Notes under the pieces: model-generated | Databases searched by the model: none | What the model was told of the DNA's origin: nothing | The model's input: the letters and a program-made list of their open reading frames with translations, nothing else | In this document: positions 27,529 to 35,318 of the stretch, in pieces | Layout of the letters: every line of letters starts with the position of its first letter | Position numbering within the stretch: position 1 is the stretch's first letter | From: Alphaproteobacteria bacterium | GTDB taxonomy: Bacteria; Pseudomonadota; Alphaproteobacteria; Rhizobiales; Xanthobacteraceae | Length of the DNA: 64,000 bases | Assembly: GCA_005884685.1 (NCBI GenBank) | Contig: VBAH01000041.1 | Span: forward strand, 39,270 to 103,269 | Reading direction: 5' to 3' | Position numbers and translations under genes: made by a program

Positions 27529-28482
27529 ATGGCTCAGCCCGTCCTTTCCGATCCCCGGTTCTTTAGCGAGGAAGCCGCTTTCGAGTACGTCGAACGGCAA
27601 TTGTGGCCGCATGGCCCGACGTGCCCGCATTGCGGCTCGACGGCTGAGAAGATCGGGCGGCTGACCGTCCGGTCCAAGCCGAGCAGGAAAAACCCTCAAG
27701 GCGTCGTCCAAGTCGGCCTGCGCAAGTGTTACGCCTGCCGTGGTCCGGTCTTTACGGTTCGCAAGGGTTCTGTTTTCGAGGACAGCCACCTGCCGCTGCG
27801 CATGTGGCTTCAGGCCATCCATCTGCTTTGCGCGTCCAAGAAAGGCATTTCGACCCGCCAGCTTCAGCGGATGCTGGGCTGCGGCATGAAAACCGCTTGG
27901 CATCTTGGCCACCGCATTCGCCACGCGATGGCTCCCGGCTCTACCGACCCGCTGGGCGGCGCTGGCAAGGTCGTGGAGGCCGATGAAACCGAACTGGCGC
28001 GGTCCCGTAAGACCAAGCGCCCGGAAGGCTTCCGTCGCAAGACGCACAACCCGGTCGTGATGAGCCTTGTCGAGCGCGGCGGGAATATCCGTTCTCAGTT
28101 CCTCGATCATCGCTCGGCGATGAACGTGGTGCGCAAACACGTTCACCCGGACAGCACGTTGGCGACCGACGAAGCGCAGCGCTACAAGTTTGCGCCCGTC
28201 GCCGATCATCAGACCGTCGACCATTCCAAGTTTGAGTGGGCGCGAGGCATTGCGCATACGAACACGCTCGAAGGTTTCTTTAGCGTCCTGAAGCGCGGCC
28301 TTGTCGGCGTGTACCAGCATGTCGACGTGAAGCACCTCGATAGGTATTTGGCCGAATTTGATTTCAGGCAAAACACGCGCGAGAAGCTTGGCATCAATGA
28401 CGCGCAACGCGCGGCGCTGGCCGTCAAAGGCGCTGCGGGCAAGCGGCTCACGTATCAAACAACTAATCGCGCCGAAGCCTAA
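27529..28482 (+). CDS. IS1595-family transposase
   Basis: Transposase of 317 aa from the ATG at 27529. An N-terminal zinc ribbon (CPHC about residue 28, CYAC about residue 65) and a helix-turn-helix (ISTRQLQRMLGCGMKTAWHLGHRIR) precede the catalytic ISXO2-like domain. Catalytic acidic residues are in VVEADETELA (first Asp) and ATDEAQRY (second Asp), followed by HTNTLEGFFSVLKRG. The reading frame is full length and uninterrupted, so activity is plausible. It is the first gene inside the element, 62 nt from the left inverted repeat. Confidence 0.94.
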   Translation: MAQPVLSDPRFFSEEAAFEYVERQLWPHGPTCPHCGSTAEKIGRLTVRSKPSRKNPQGVVQVGLRKCYACRGPVFTVRKGSVFEDSHLPLRMWLQAIHLLCASKKGISTRQLQRMLGCGMKTAWHLGHRIRHAMAPGSTDPLGGAGKVVEADETELARSRKTKRPEGFRRKTHNPVVMSLVERGGNIRSQFLDHRSAMNVVRKHVHPDSTLATDEAQRYKFAPVADHQTVDHSKFEWARGIAHTNTLEGFFSVLKRGLVGVYQHVDVKHLDRYLAEFDFRQNTREKLGINDAQRAALAVKGAAGKRLTYQTTNRAEA

Positions 28483-28548
28483 GTGGCCTCGGCAACTGTG
28501 GTTGCCGTTGCGCGGCGGGAGAGACCGCAAGCGTGAAAGGAACTAGGA

Positions 28549-28842
28549 ATGCCATCGCCTAGTGAACGCGACTCTTACCGCCTTGCAATGCTCGGGCATC
28601 TTGAGCGCGAGAATCGCGAGGCGGAAACACAGATTGCGCAGCTTGAGGCGCAAAATGCGCAACGTCGCGAGAAAATTAAGCGCCTTCAGATGCCATACCC
28701 TAAGGGTGATATTTGCGTTGAATGCTGGCTTGAGCGCGGTCGGCATTCGGTGCTCCACGGGAACGTTCAATCGGATGACCCGAGCCGCTTCGACAGATAC
28801 AAGTGCGATGCGTGTGGCTACTACGAGGACCGCCCAGCATGA
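28549..28842 (+). CDS. IS passenger: coiled-coil zinc-ribbon protein
   Basis: Predicted protein of 97 aa, no function recognised. Residues about 15-45 are a charged coiled coil (LERENREAETQIAQLEAQ). The C-terminal half has two CxxC pairs, CVEC (about residue 56) and CDAC (about residue 87), as in a zinc ribbon. AAAGGAACTAGGA lies before the ATG. The stop overlaps the next start (ATGA). Being inside the inverted repeats it moves with the element; a DNA- or RNA-binding accessory role is conceivable but only inferred. Confidence 0.75.
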   Translation: MPSPSERDSYRLAMLGHLERENREAETQIAQLEAQNAQRREKIKRLQMPYPKGDICVECWLERGRHSVLHGNVQSDDPSRFDRYKCDACGYYEDRPA

Positions 28843-29006
28843 CCGAGAAATCAAAGCCCAAGCCGGATGACCCCGAGCAATACAAACGCTTCCGCGAAGC
28901 GGCGAAAGCAGCTGGTGCGGACGAGACAGAGAAGGGCGCGGATCGCGCGTTTAAGAAGGTTGTCTCTAAGGCGAGGCCGCCGAAGGTCAGCCGCCGCCAA
29001 AGTTGA
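28839..29006 (+). CDS. IS passenger: small charged protein
   Basis: 55-aa highly charged protein beginning MTEKSKPKPDDPEQYKRF and ending in a Lys/Arg-rich tail. It starts within the stop of the zinc-ribbon gene (ATGA), so the two are coupled. I recall similar short proteins beside transposases in Bradyrhizobium-like genomes, but the function is unknown. Its 3' end overlaps the end of the convergent 221-aa gene by 20 bp. Confidence 0.7.
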   Translation: MTEKSKPKPDDPEQYKRFREAAKAAGADETEKGADRAFKKVVSKARPPKVSRRQS

Positions 29007-29652
29007 GATTATCCCAACCCATATCGTAGGGCCTCAACTTCACCGTAATGACCAGACGACAGTCATTGTCGCCGCGATCTGGTGCGGTTGGCTCCAACAA
29101 TCGATCAGTTTCGACCGATACGCGCGTAATAAGCCGGTCATCGGTTAGCAAGCAGTAGAACGGCTTTTCATCCTCAGTCGGCGCATCGTAACCGCCAAGT
29201 TCATCCTTGTTTGATGGCATCCGCAGGGAGTCGAAAAGCGTTTTCAGGCGATTGTCGATGTCGCCCGAATTCATCACGACTTCACCTGGCATTGACGGTC
29301 TCAGAAGCAGCACATCCACGGAGCAGTGAATCCGCAAGGTTTCGGTTACGAGCGGAACGAAATTGTAGCCAACTCGCGCGTATTCCGTGGCCAAATGATC
29401 GACCAGACGCGGTCTCGGTACGTTCACTGGATTCTGGTCGCGACGAGTCTTCAGCGCGTTTTTCAGATACGGCTCAATCTGCCAAAATCTCCGCAGTTGC
29501 CGATGGAAAATGCGCCTGATGTCGTGCTTGTGGCTTGCGCGCGTAGTTCCCTTGGACGCGCCCATGAGGACGCCTTCGTAAGTCAGACGAAGTTCCATGC
29601 TCCCAGCCTCCGACTGATAGTCCGGATCAGCCCTTAGGACCCGGACGCTCAC
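28987..29652 (-). CDS. IS passenger: hypothetical, RusA-like motif
   Basis: 221-aa predicted protein on the strand opposite the transposase, starting 34 nt inside the right inverted repeat. No firm family assignment. The segment GDIDNRLKTLFDSLRMP (about residues 127-143), followed some 35 residues later by LLTDDRLITRVSV, resembles the acidic motifs of RusA-type Holliday-junction endonucleases (DxDN..K..DAL and a later DD pair). If correct it would be a structure-specific nuclease carried by the IS. The N-terminal half (DIRRIFHRQLRRFW) is basic. The assignment is a motif-level inference only. Confidence 0.6.
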   Translation of the reverse strand: MSVRVLRADPDYQSEAGSMELRLTYEGVLMGASKGTTRASHKHDIRRIFHRQLRRFWQIEPYLKNALKTRRDQNPVNVPRPRLVDHLATEYARVGYNFVPLVTETLRIHCSVDVLLLRPSMPGEVVMNSGDIDNRLKTLFDSLRMPSNKDELGGYDAPTEDEKPFYCLLTDDRLITRVSVETDRLLEPTAPDRGDNDCRLVITVKLRPYDMGWDNLNFGGG

Positions 29653-29686
29653 GGCGCAAACCTCGCGCCATCAGCATATATCTGGG

Positions 29687-29714
29687 GGTTGGGTAAGTGA
29701 AGTGAAACGTCGCC
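29687..29714 (-). repeat. Right terminal inverted repeat of IS element
   Basis: 28 bp, complement of the left end with two mismatches. Confidence 0.92.
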
Positions 29715-29722
29715 TCCGAATA
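29715..29722. repeat. Target site duplication, right copy
   Basis: TCCGAATA, identical to 27459-27466, directly outside the right inverted repeat. Confidence 0.93.
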
Positions 29723-29849
29723 TTCCATAATATACCTTATGCGAATCACGGATGGAATTTGCCGGCATCATGGAACCTGGAACCCGGGCTTGGGCATTAA
29801 GGAATGGGCACCGACAGCGCCTTCCCGCACCAACCCATGAGGCACGACC

Positions 29850-30386
29850 GTGAGCAAAGTCACCAATCTCAAGCGCGGCGCACCTGCGCGCGAACTGGAT
29901 ACCCCGACCGATCTCGACCAGGCTGCGGTCAATGAGATTTCCGCCGCGCTCAATGCGATCCTGGCCGACAGCTTTGCGCTCTATCTCAAGACCAAGAATT
30001 TCCACTGGCACATCAGCGGCCCGCAATTCCGCGACTACCACCTGATGCTCGACGAACAGGCCGACGCGATCTTCGCCACCACCGATCCGCTGGCCGAACG
30101 CGTGCGCAAGCTCGGCGGCGCGACGCTGCGCTCGATCGGCGACATCGGCAAGAACCAGTCGATCAAGGACAACGACGAACGGTTCGTCGGGCCGAACGAC
30201 ATGCTGCGTGAGCTGATGGCCGACAACAAGGCCGTGGCCGCCGCGATGCGCAAGGCGCACGAGCTGTGCGAGGACCACAAGGACGCCGCCAGCGCGAGCC
30301 TGCTGGAGATGTACATCGACGAGACCGAAAAGCGCACCTGGTTCCTGTTCGAGGCCTCGCGCAAGGCCGACGCCACCGGCCACTGA
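29850..30386 (+). CDS. dps: Dps-family ferritin-like DNA protection protein
   Basis: Dps, 178 aa, a dodecameric miniferritin that oxidises and stores iron and shields DNA under stress. The ferroxidase-site residues are in KTKNFHWHISG (His), FRDYHLMLDEQAD (His, Asp, Glu); four-helix-bundle length is normal. The start is the GTG at 29850, giving the lysine-bearing N-terminal tail SKVTNLKRG. The upstream region was altered by the IS1595-family insertion, leaving only 127 nt of original sequence (29723-29849) before the start, so distal regulatory sites may have been displaced. Confidence 0.95.
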   Translation: MSKVTNLKRGAPARELDTPTDLDQAAVNEISAALNAILADSFALYLKTKNFHWHISGPQFRDYHLMLDEQADAIFATTDPLAERVRKLGGATLRSIGDIGKNQSIKDNDERFVGPNDMLRELMADNKAVAAAMRKAHELCEDHKDAASASLLEMYIDETEKRTWFLFEASRKADATGH

Positions 30387-30397
30387 ACGATCACTCG

Positions 30398-30507
30398 CGC
30401 TCATGCCCGTACCCGGGCCCGACCTGCGGTCGGCCCGAGGACAGGCTCCCGCCGGCATCCAGACATATCAAGAACTGGGTCCCCGCTTTCGCGGGGACGC
30501 GCGGCGG
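30398..30507. repeat. Palindromic intergenic element B, copy 2
   Basis: About 110 bp, same family and orientation as 25713-25830, with the shared CGACCTGCGGTCGGCCCGAG block and the terminal hairpin TCCCCGCTTTCGCGGGGA. It starts 11 nt after dps and ends 13 nt before the mazG start codon. No coding content. Confidence 0.85.
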
Positions 30508-30520
30508 GTATGATCGCATC

Positions 30521-31357
30521 ATGGAGCCCTCCCGCGACATTGCCCGGCTGATCGAGATCATGGCGGCGCTGCGCACGCCCGGGTCCGGCTGCCCGTGGGA
30601 TCTCGAGCAGGATTTCGCGAGCATCGCGCCCTACACCATCGAGGAAGCCTATGAGGTCGCCGACGCGATCGCACGGGGCGATCTCGACGACCTCAAGGAC
30701 GAGCTGGGCGATCTGTTGCTGCAGGTCGCCTTCCACGCGCGCATGGCGGAGGAGCAGCGCGCGTTCGCGTTCGGCGACGTCGTGCAGGCGATCACCGAAA
30801 AGCTGATCCGCCGCCATCCGCACGTGTTCGGCGACAAGGGCGGGATGAGCACGGGAGAGGTCAACGTCCAGTGGGACGCGATCAAGGCGCGGGAAAAGGA
30901 AGCCAGGAAAGCCGCGCGGGCGAAAGCGGGCCATGCCCCTGCCCCGGGTCATGGCGGCGCGCTCTCCGGCGTGTCGCCCGGCCTGCCGGCGCTCGCGCGC
31001 GCGCTCAAGCTGCAGCAGAAGGCGAGCAAAGTCGGGTTCGACTGGAACGACGCGAAGGCGGTGATCGCCAAAATTCGCGAGGAAACCGACGAGATCGCGT
31101 GCGAGCTCGATGCCGGCGAGCAGGACAAGGTCGCGGGCGAAGTCGGCGATCTGCTGTTCGTCGTCGTCAACCTCGCCCGCCATCTCGGCGTCGATCCCGA
31201 AACCGCATTGCGGATGACCAACGCGAAGGTCGAGCGCCGCTTCGCCGCGATCGAGGACGGGCTTGCGGCGGTCGGCAAGCGGCCGGAGGACGCCACGCTC
31301 GCCGAGATGGACGCGCTGTGGGATGCGGCGAAGGAACGGGAAAAGGCCGGCCGGTAG
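30521..31357 (+). CDS. mazG: Nucleoside triphosphate pyrophosphohydrolase MazG
   Basis: MazG, 278 aa, hydrolyses (d)NTPs to NMP and pyrophosphate, a house-cleaning and stringent-response modulating activity. Two MazG repeats are visible: the N-terminal one with EEAYEVADAI and DELGDLLLQVAFHARMAEE, and the C-terminal one with EETDEIACEL and EVGDLLFVVVNLARHLG; both keep the ExxE/ExxD metal motifs. An Ala/Lys-rich insertion (about residues 128-150) separates them. The ATG at 30521 matches the family N-terminus (LIEIMAALRTPGSGCPWD). In Rhizobiales mazG commonly lies next to hflX-hfq, as nearly here. Confidence 0.95.
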   Translation: MEPSRDIARLIEIMAALRTPGSGCPWDLEQDFASIAPYTIEEAYEVADAIARGDLDDLKDELGDLLLQVAFHARMAEEQRAFAFGDVVQAITEKLIRRHPHVFGDKGGMSTGEVNVQWDAIKAREKEARKAARAKAGHAPAPGHGGALSGVSPGLPALARALKLQQKASKVGFDWNDAKAVIAKIREETDEIACELDAGEQDKVAGEVGDLLFVVVNLARHLGVDPETALRMTNAKVERRFAAIEDGLAAVGKRPEDATLAEMDALWDAAKEREKAGR

Positions 31358-31488
31358 CCTCTCCCCGCATCCGCGCGAACGGGAACCCGACACCGTTCGT
31401 CAGCCTGTCGCCCGCGCTTCGACAAACTGCTGGACCGCACACCAGGAACGCGCCACTATTCAACTTCGGGTTTATTCGAGGACAGCGT

Positions 31489-32502
31489 ATGGCACAGCAG
31501 CAGTCAGGCACGATACCGCCGGGATGGGTCGGCGGATTCGCCCAGTCCAATCCCAAATTCGCCTATCCGAATCCGGACCTTTCTTCGCTGCCGCTGCTCG
31601 ACAATCTGGCCAATATCGACCTGCTGCAGCGCCAGCAGGCGGTGAAGTGGCCCGAGTTCAGCTGGGAGAGCGTGATCGGCGATCCGAAGTCCCGCTGCTT
31701 CCAGATGTTCGCGCCGTATATTTCCAGGATCGGCTACACCAACGAGGGACGGGTCTACTCCATCATTTGTCCGCAACAAGGCTCCTGCTCCCCCTCGTTC
31801 GGCTGCCTGAATATCGAAGTCACGGTGACCGGACAGAGGGGATGGGCGGACGAGACGGGCCAGGAGAAAGTTGCCGCCGATCTGACCGTCGAAGGCAAGA
31901 TCTGGTTCAGCCCGAGTGCACTCCAAAATCCATTCGTGAAGTTCCTCTGGGGGTTGTTTGCCGACAGCAAGCTGCCGTTTCCCGCCAGGAAAGCGGACGC
32001 CATCAGGGTCACCCTGCACAACAGCGACGACCCCTCCAAGTCCATCCTGCCGGGCCGGATGGGCGAGAGCGCGCGGTTCAAAAGTCCCGACTTTGCCAGG
32101 CACCCCGGCAAGGCGTGGTCGGTTGCAAACCTGGAAGTCGGGATCGGCCCGATCGTCAAGACGGGTCACGCCATCGTCGATGATTTCAACGAGCTGACGA
32201 TGGAACTGGTCAATCTCGCGTCCGGCAACCTGCTTTCGCCCGGCAACGTGCTGACCTGGAACGTCTGGTGCGAGGAGCCGGCGCTCGTCGATCGGCAGGA
32301 GTGGCGCGAGCATGCGGAGAAGTGGCGAGAATCCATCGATGCCGACCACGGCGCGCCGAGCGGTCCCGGGACGGATCCGCGCTACTTCGACGGCACCCCG
32401 TTCAAACCCATCGAGGCCCTCGTTCAAAAAGAAATCGACAAGATCAACGCCTGGCTCAAGGAGCACCTGCTGGCCTTGACCCAGGCGGCGAAGGCCAAAT
32501 AG
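31489..32502 (+). CDS. Unrecognised 337-aa protein
   Basis: I do not recognise this family. The protein starts at ATG 31489 (MAQQQSGTIPPGWVGGFAQS), has no signal peptide or membrane segment, and is rich in Trp, Pro and Asn in its first half. Cys residues at CFQMF, ICPQQGSC and SFGC are clustered at about residues 66-107. The region from about 110 to 240 alternates like a beta-rich domain (EVTVTGQRGW, DLTVEGKIWFS, VTLHNSDD, NLEVGIGPIV). The C-terminus is helical (ALVQKEIDKINAWLKEHLLALTQ). It sits between mazG and the convergent hflX, where most relatives have nothing. Confidence 0.75.
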   Translation: MAQQQSGTIPPGWVGGFAQSNPKFAYPNPDLSSLPLLDNLANIDLLQRQQAVKWPEFSWESVIGDPKSRCFQMFAPYISRIGYTNEGRVYSIICPQQGSCSPSFGCLNIEVTVTGQRGWADETGQEKVAADLTVEGKIWFSPSALQNPFVKFLWGLFADSKLPFPARKADAIRVTLHNSDDPSKSILPGRMGESARFKSPDFARHPGKAWSVANLEVGIGPIVKTGHAIVDDFNELTMELVNLASGNLLSPGNVLTWNVWCEEPALVDRQEWREHAEKWRESIDADHGAPSGPGTDPRYFDGTPFKPIEALVQKEIDKINAWLKEHLLALTQAAKAK

Positions 32503-32542
32503 GCCCGTGCCGGGAGTGCGACGACCAAAGTAGAAGCTGCGG

Positions 32543-33910
32543 TCAGATACCGAACTTCGCCTTCACCCGCGCCGCCTTGTCCGGATCGGCCCGCACCGTC
32601 ATGGCGAGCCGGCCGTCCTCGCGCATCGCCTTCGCCATCACCTCGGAATGGCGATGCAGCCAGCTTACCCCGGCGCCGTCGGCCGGATCGAGCACCAGGT
32701 CGAGCACCACGCGGCGCTGCGCCAGCCGCGCTTCGATGGTCGCAAGCAGCGTATCGAGGCCCTCCCCGGTCAGCGCCGAGGTGAGCACCGGCCGGTCCGC
32801 GCCGCGCCGCTCCGCGACATTTGCCAGCTGCGTGCGCGCGGCAGCATCGAGCCGGTCGATCTTGTTCCAGACCTCGACGATCCGCGCGTGATCGTCCGGA
32901 TCGATGTCGAGTGCGCGCAGCACGTCCTCGACATCGTGCGCCTGTGCGGCGGTATCCTCGTGCGTCGCATCGCGCACATGCAGGATCACGTCCGCCTCGA
33001 TCACCTCTTCCAGCGTCGCGCGGAACGCCGCGACCAGCATCGTCGGCAGATCCGAAATGAAGCCGACGGTGTCGGACAGGATCGCCTTGCCGCCATGCGG
33101 CAGCGTGATCGCCCGCAGGGTCGGATCGAGCGTTGCGAACAGCATGTCGGCTTCGAGCACGCGCGCGCGCGTGAGGCGATTGAACAGCGTCGACTTTCCC
33201 GCATTGGTGTAGCCGACCAGCGCGATGATCGGATAGGGCACGCGCTTGCGGCTGTCGCGGTGCAGCTTGCGCGTACGCTTCACGCCCTCGAGCTCGCGCT
33301 CGATCTTGGCGATGCGCTCTTCGATCATGCGCCGGTCGGCCTCGAGCTGCGTCTCGCCCGGGCCGCCGAGAAAGCCGAAGCCGCCGCGCTGGCGCTCGAG
33401 ATGCGTCCATGAGCGCACCAGCCGGCTCTTCTGATAGGTCAGATGTGCGTGCTCGACCTGCAGCGAGCCTTCCCGCGTACGCGCGCGCCGCCCGAAAATC
33501 TCCAGGATCAGCCCGGTGCGGTCGAGCACCTTGGCGCCCCACGCCTTTTCGAGATTGCGCTGCTGCACCGGCGAGAGCGCGCAGTCCATCACCACGACGC
33601 CGATCTCGTGGCCTTTCACCAGGCCGGCGAATTCGTCGACCTTGCCTTTGCCGAGATAGGTCGCGGGCCGAATGTCGTTGAGTGGCGCAAGCCCGGCCTC
33701 GACCACGTCGAGATCGATCGCGCGCGCGAGGCCGACCGCCTCTTCGAGCCGCGCCGCGGGCGCGCGCTCGCCCTCCTCCGCGCGCGCTGCGAAGCTCTTC
33801 GGTCTTTGCCGGCGCAGATAAGGACCCACGACCATCGCGCGTCCGGTCGTCGCGCCGCCCAGCGGCGGGCTTGACCGGTCGGTCGTCTTCTCGCGGCGGC
33901 GTGGCTCCAA
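32543..33910 (-). CDS. hflX: Ribosome-associated GTPase HflX
   Basis: HflX, 455 aa, a GTPase that splits stalled 70S ribosomes, notably after heat stress. The N-terminal HflX domain contains [13 protein letters not shown] and [13 protein letters not shown], followed by a coiled linker ([13 protein letters not shown]). The G domain has G1 [10 protein letters not shown]3 DTVGF and G4 NKID. The proposed TTG start at 33910 lies 1 nt after the hfq stop; ATG at 33835 is an alternative that would shorten the tail before MVVGPYLR. hfq-hflX is a classic operon, here at the end of the nitrogen-regulation cluster. Confidence 0.94.
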   Translation of the reverse strand: MEPRRREKTTDRSSPPLGGATTGRAMVVGPYLRRQRPKSFAARAEEGERAPAARLEEAVGLARAIDLDVVEAGLAPLNDIRPATYLGKGKVDEFAGLVKGHEIGVVVMDCALSPVQQRNLEKAWGAKVLDRTGLILEIFGRRARTREGSLQVEHAHLTYQKSRLVRSWTHLERQRGGFGFLGGPGETQLEADRRMIEERIAKIERELEGVKRTRKLHRDSRKRVPYPIIALVGYTNAGKSTLFNRLTRARVLEADMLFATLDPTLRAITLPHGGKAILSDTVGFISDLPTMLVAAFRATLEEVIEADVILHVRDATHEDTAAQAHDVEDVLRALDIDPDDHARIVEVWNKIDRLDAAARTQLANVAERRGADRPVLTSALTGEGLDTLLATIEARLAQRRVVLDLVLDPADGAGVSWLHRHSEVMAKAMREDGRLAMTVRADPDKAARVKAKFGI

Positions 33911-33911
33911 A

Positions 33912-34169
33912 TCAGGCCTTCTCGGCGGGCGCTTCCTCGGCGCCCTCGAACAGTTGGATCGGATGCCCCGGCATGATGGTCGATATGGCGTGCTTGTAGA
34001 CGAGTTGGGAGTGCCCATCCCGCCGCAGCAGCACGCAGAAATTATCGAACCAGGTCACGACCCCCTGCAGCTTCACGCCGTTGACCAGAAAGATCGTCAG
34101 CGGCGTCTTACTCTTGCGAACGTGATTGAGGAAGGTGTCTTGCAGATTTTGCGCGCGTTCGGCTGCCAT
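33912..34169 (-). CDS. hfq: RNA chaperone Hfq
   Basis: Hfq, 85 aa, forms the hexameric Sm-like ring that pairs small RNAs with mRNAs; in rhizobia it also affects nitrogen-fixation gene expression. The Sm1 motif [19 protein letters not shown] and Sm2 motif [10 protein letters not shown] are intact, and the C-terminal tail is short, as in other alphaproteobacteria. The ATG at 34169 is fixed by the conserved [10 protein letters not shown] start. A good sigma-70 promoter lies about 110 nt upstream (34277-34305). hflX follows with no space. Confidence 0.97.
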   Translation of the reverse strand: MAAERAQNLQDTFLNHVRKSKTPLTIFLVNGVKLQGVVTWFDNFCVLLRRDGHSQLVYKHAISTIMPGHPIQLFEGAEEAPAEKA

Positions 34170-34276
34170 TGCCGTTGTTCCGTTTTTATTCGCGGACCCC
34201 TGTCCCGCGATTGTTTTTTTGTCACGTTGGTTTCCCCGCCAGCGGGGATCACCCCGCACGCGGACGTGGCAGCGGT

Positions 34277-34305
34277 ATTAGATTGTACGTTGGGAACCCG
34301 TGCAA
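34277..34305 (-). promoter_or_regulatory. Putative sigma-70 promoter of hfq-hflX
   Basis: On the minus strand, -35 TTGCAC (34305-34300), a 17-nt spacer, and -10 TCTAAT (34282-34277). Transcription would begin near 34270, giving a leader of about 100 nt before the hfq start. A short hairpin (CCCCGCTGGCGGGG) lies in that leader at about 34238-34251. Confidence 0.55.
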
Positions 34306-34343
34306 GCCCAGTTTAGGCCTGGCGGGAGCCAAATCGGGCCTGT

Positions 34344-35201
34344 TCAGGCGGTTTCGGCGTGATCGTGATAATCCCGCCGCAGCGCGCTGGCGATCAGGCC
34401 GGGCGCGCCGTTGCCGACCGGACGCCCGTCGATGCGCACGACCGGCATGACGAACTGGGTCGCCGAGGTCACGAACGCCTCGCGCGCCGCGTAGGCCTCT
34501 TCCATCGTGAACGCACGCTCTTCGAGCGTCAGGCCGTGCGCGGCGATGACGTCGAGCACGACCGTCCGGGTAATCCCGCGCAGGATGCCGAAATCGGCCG
34601 GGCGCGTGACGACGGCTCCCTCACGCGTCACGATCCATGCGTTGGACGAGGAGCCTTCGGTGACGCGGCCCTCCGCATCGACGAACCAGGCCTCCTTCGC
34701 GCCCGCTTCGCGCGCCGCCTGTTTGGCGAGCACGTTCGGCAGCAGCGAGACCGACTTGATGTCGACGCGCGGCCAGCGGTTTTCCGGCACCCCGATCACA
34801 GCGATGCCCTCGGAGGCCCCCTGCTCCAGTCTGTCGAGGTCGTAGTTCTTCGCCGTGATGACGACGCTCGGCAGCGTGCCGGGCGGTGGAAACGCATGAT
34901 CGCGCCGCGCGACGCCGCGCGTGATCTGGAGATAGAGAATGCCGTCACGCACGCGGTTGCGCGCCACAGTCTCGCGCAAGACCATGGCGAGCGCACTGCG
35001 CGGCATCGGCATGGAAATGCGCAATTCCTTCAGCGAGCGTTCGAGCCGGTCCATGTGGCGGCGCTCATCGACGAGGCGCGCTGCCCGCACCTCGCACACC
35101 TCGTAGACGCCATCGGAAAACTGGTAACCGCGGTCCTCCACATGCACGCACGCGTCACGATGCGGCACATAGCGTCCGTTCACATAGGCGATGCGCGACA
35201 A
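34344..35201 (-). CDS. dat: D-amino acid aminotransferase (class IV)
   Basis: Fold-type IV PLP aminotransferase, 285 aa, of the D-alanine aminotransferase / branched-chain aminotransferase class. Features: YVNGRYVPHRDACVHVEDRGYQF at the N-terminus, the catalytic Lys in DIKSVSLLPNVLAKQAA, and the TEGSSSNAWIV phosphate-binding segment. The start is placed at TTG 35201, 7 nt after a GGAG; the frame stays open upstream only because it runs into palindromic element C. A class-IV aminotransferase between ntrX and hfq is common in Rhizobiales. Substrate preference for D-amino acids is by family resemblance. Confidence 0.88.
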   Translation of the reverse strand: MSRIAYVNGRYVPHRDACVHVEDRGYQFSDGVYEVCEVRAARLVDERRHMDRLERSLKELRISMPMPRSALAMVLRETVARNRVRDGILYLQITRGVARRDHAFPPPGTLPSVVITAKNYDLDRLEQGASEGIAVIGVPENRWPRVDIKSVSLLPNVLAKQAAREAGAKEAWFVDAEGRVTEGSSSNAWIVTREGAVVTRPADFGILRGITRTVVLDVIAAHGLTLEERAFTMEEAYAAREAFVTSATQFVMPVVRIDGRPVGNGAPGLIASALRRDYHDHAETA

Positions 35202-35213
35202 GGAGATCTCCGT

Positions 35214-35307
35214 GTAGGGTGGGTTAGCGCGCAGCGCGTAACCCACCATCTTCGTGCCGTCGGCGAGACTGTCGGTGGGTTACGGCCTTCGGCCTAACCC
35301 ACCCTAC
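35214..35307. repeat. Palindromic intergenic element C
   Basis: 94 bp with perfect 14-bp inverted ends GTAGGGTGGGTTAG / CTAACCCACCCTAC. Inside are two further hairpins, GGTTAGCGCGCAGCGCGTAACC and GGTTACGGCCTTCGGCCTAACC type arms. It occupies most of the gap between ntrX and dat, ending 12 nt before the dat start. It is of the GTAGGGTGGGTTAG type I associate with rhizobial genomes. Confidence 0.85.
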
Positions 35308-35318
35308 GATCATTACGC

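Larger units (their letters stand above)
27467..29714. mobile_element. IS1595-family element with three passenger genes
   Basis: Complete element of 2248 bp. The ends are 28-bp inverted repeats (27467-27494 and 29687-29714) beginning GGCGACGTTTCACTT, with mismatches only at positions 16 and 26. It is flanked by a perfect 8-bp direct duplication. It carries a transposase, a zinc-ribbon protein, a 55-aa protein and, on the other strand, a 221-aa protein with a RusA-like motif. Everything between the two ends appears intact, which suggests a recent or still mobile insertion. It lies between the MBL gene and dps, its right end 135 nt before the dps start codon. Confidence 0.92.

Noticed and set aside
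27467..29714. Prophage remnant because of the RusA-like gene
   Set aside because: No other phage genes, and all these genes lie inside a transposon with perfect target duplication.
29649..30458. 269-codon minus-strand frame across dps
   Set aside because: Shadow of dps that also crosses the right end of the IS; no recognisable protein.
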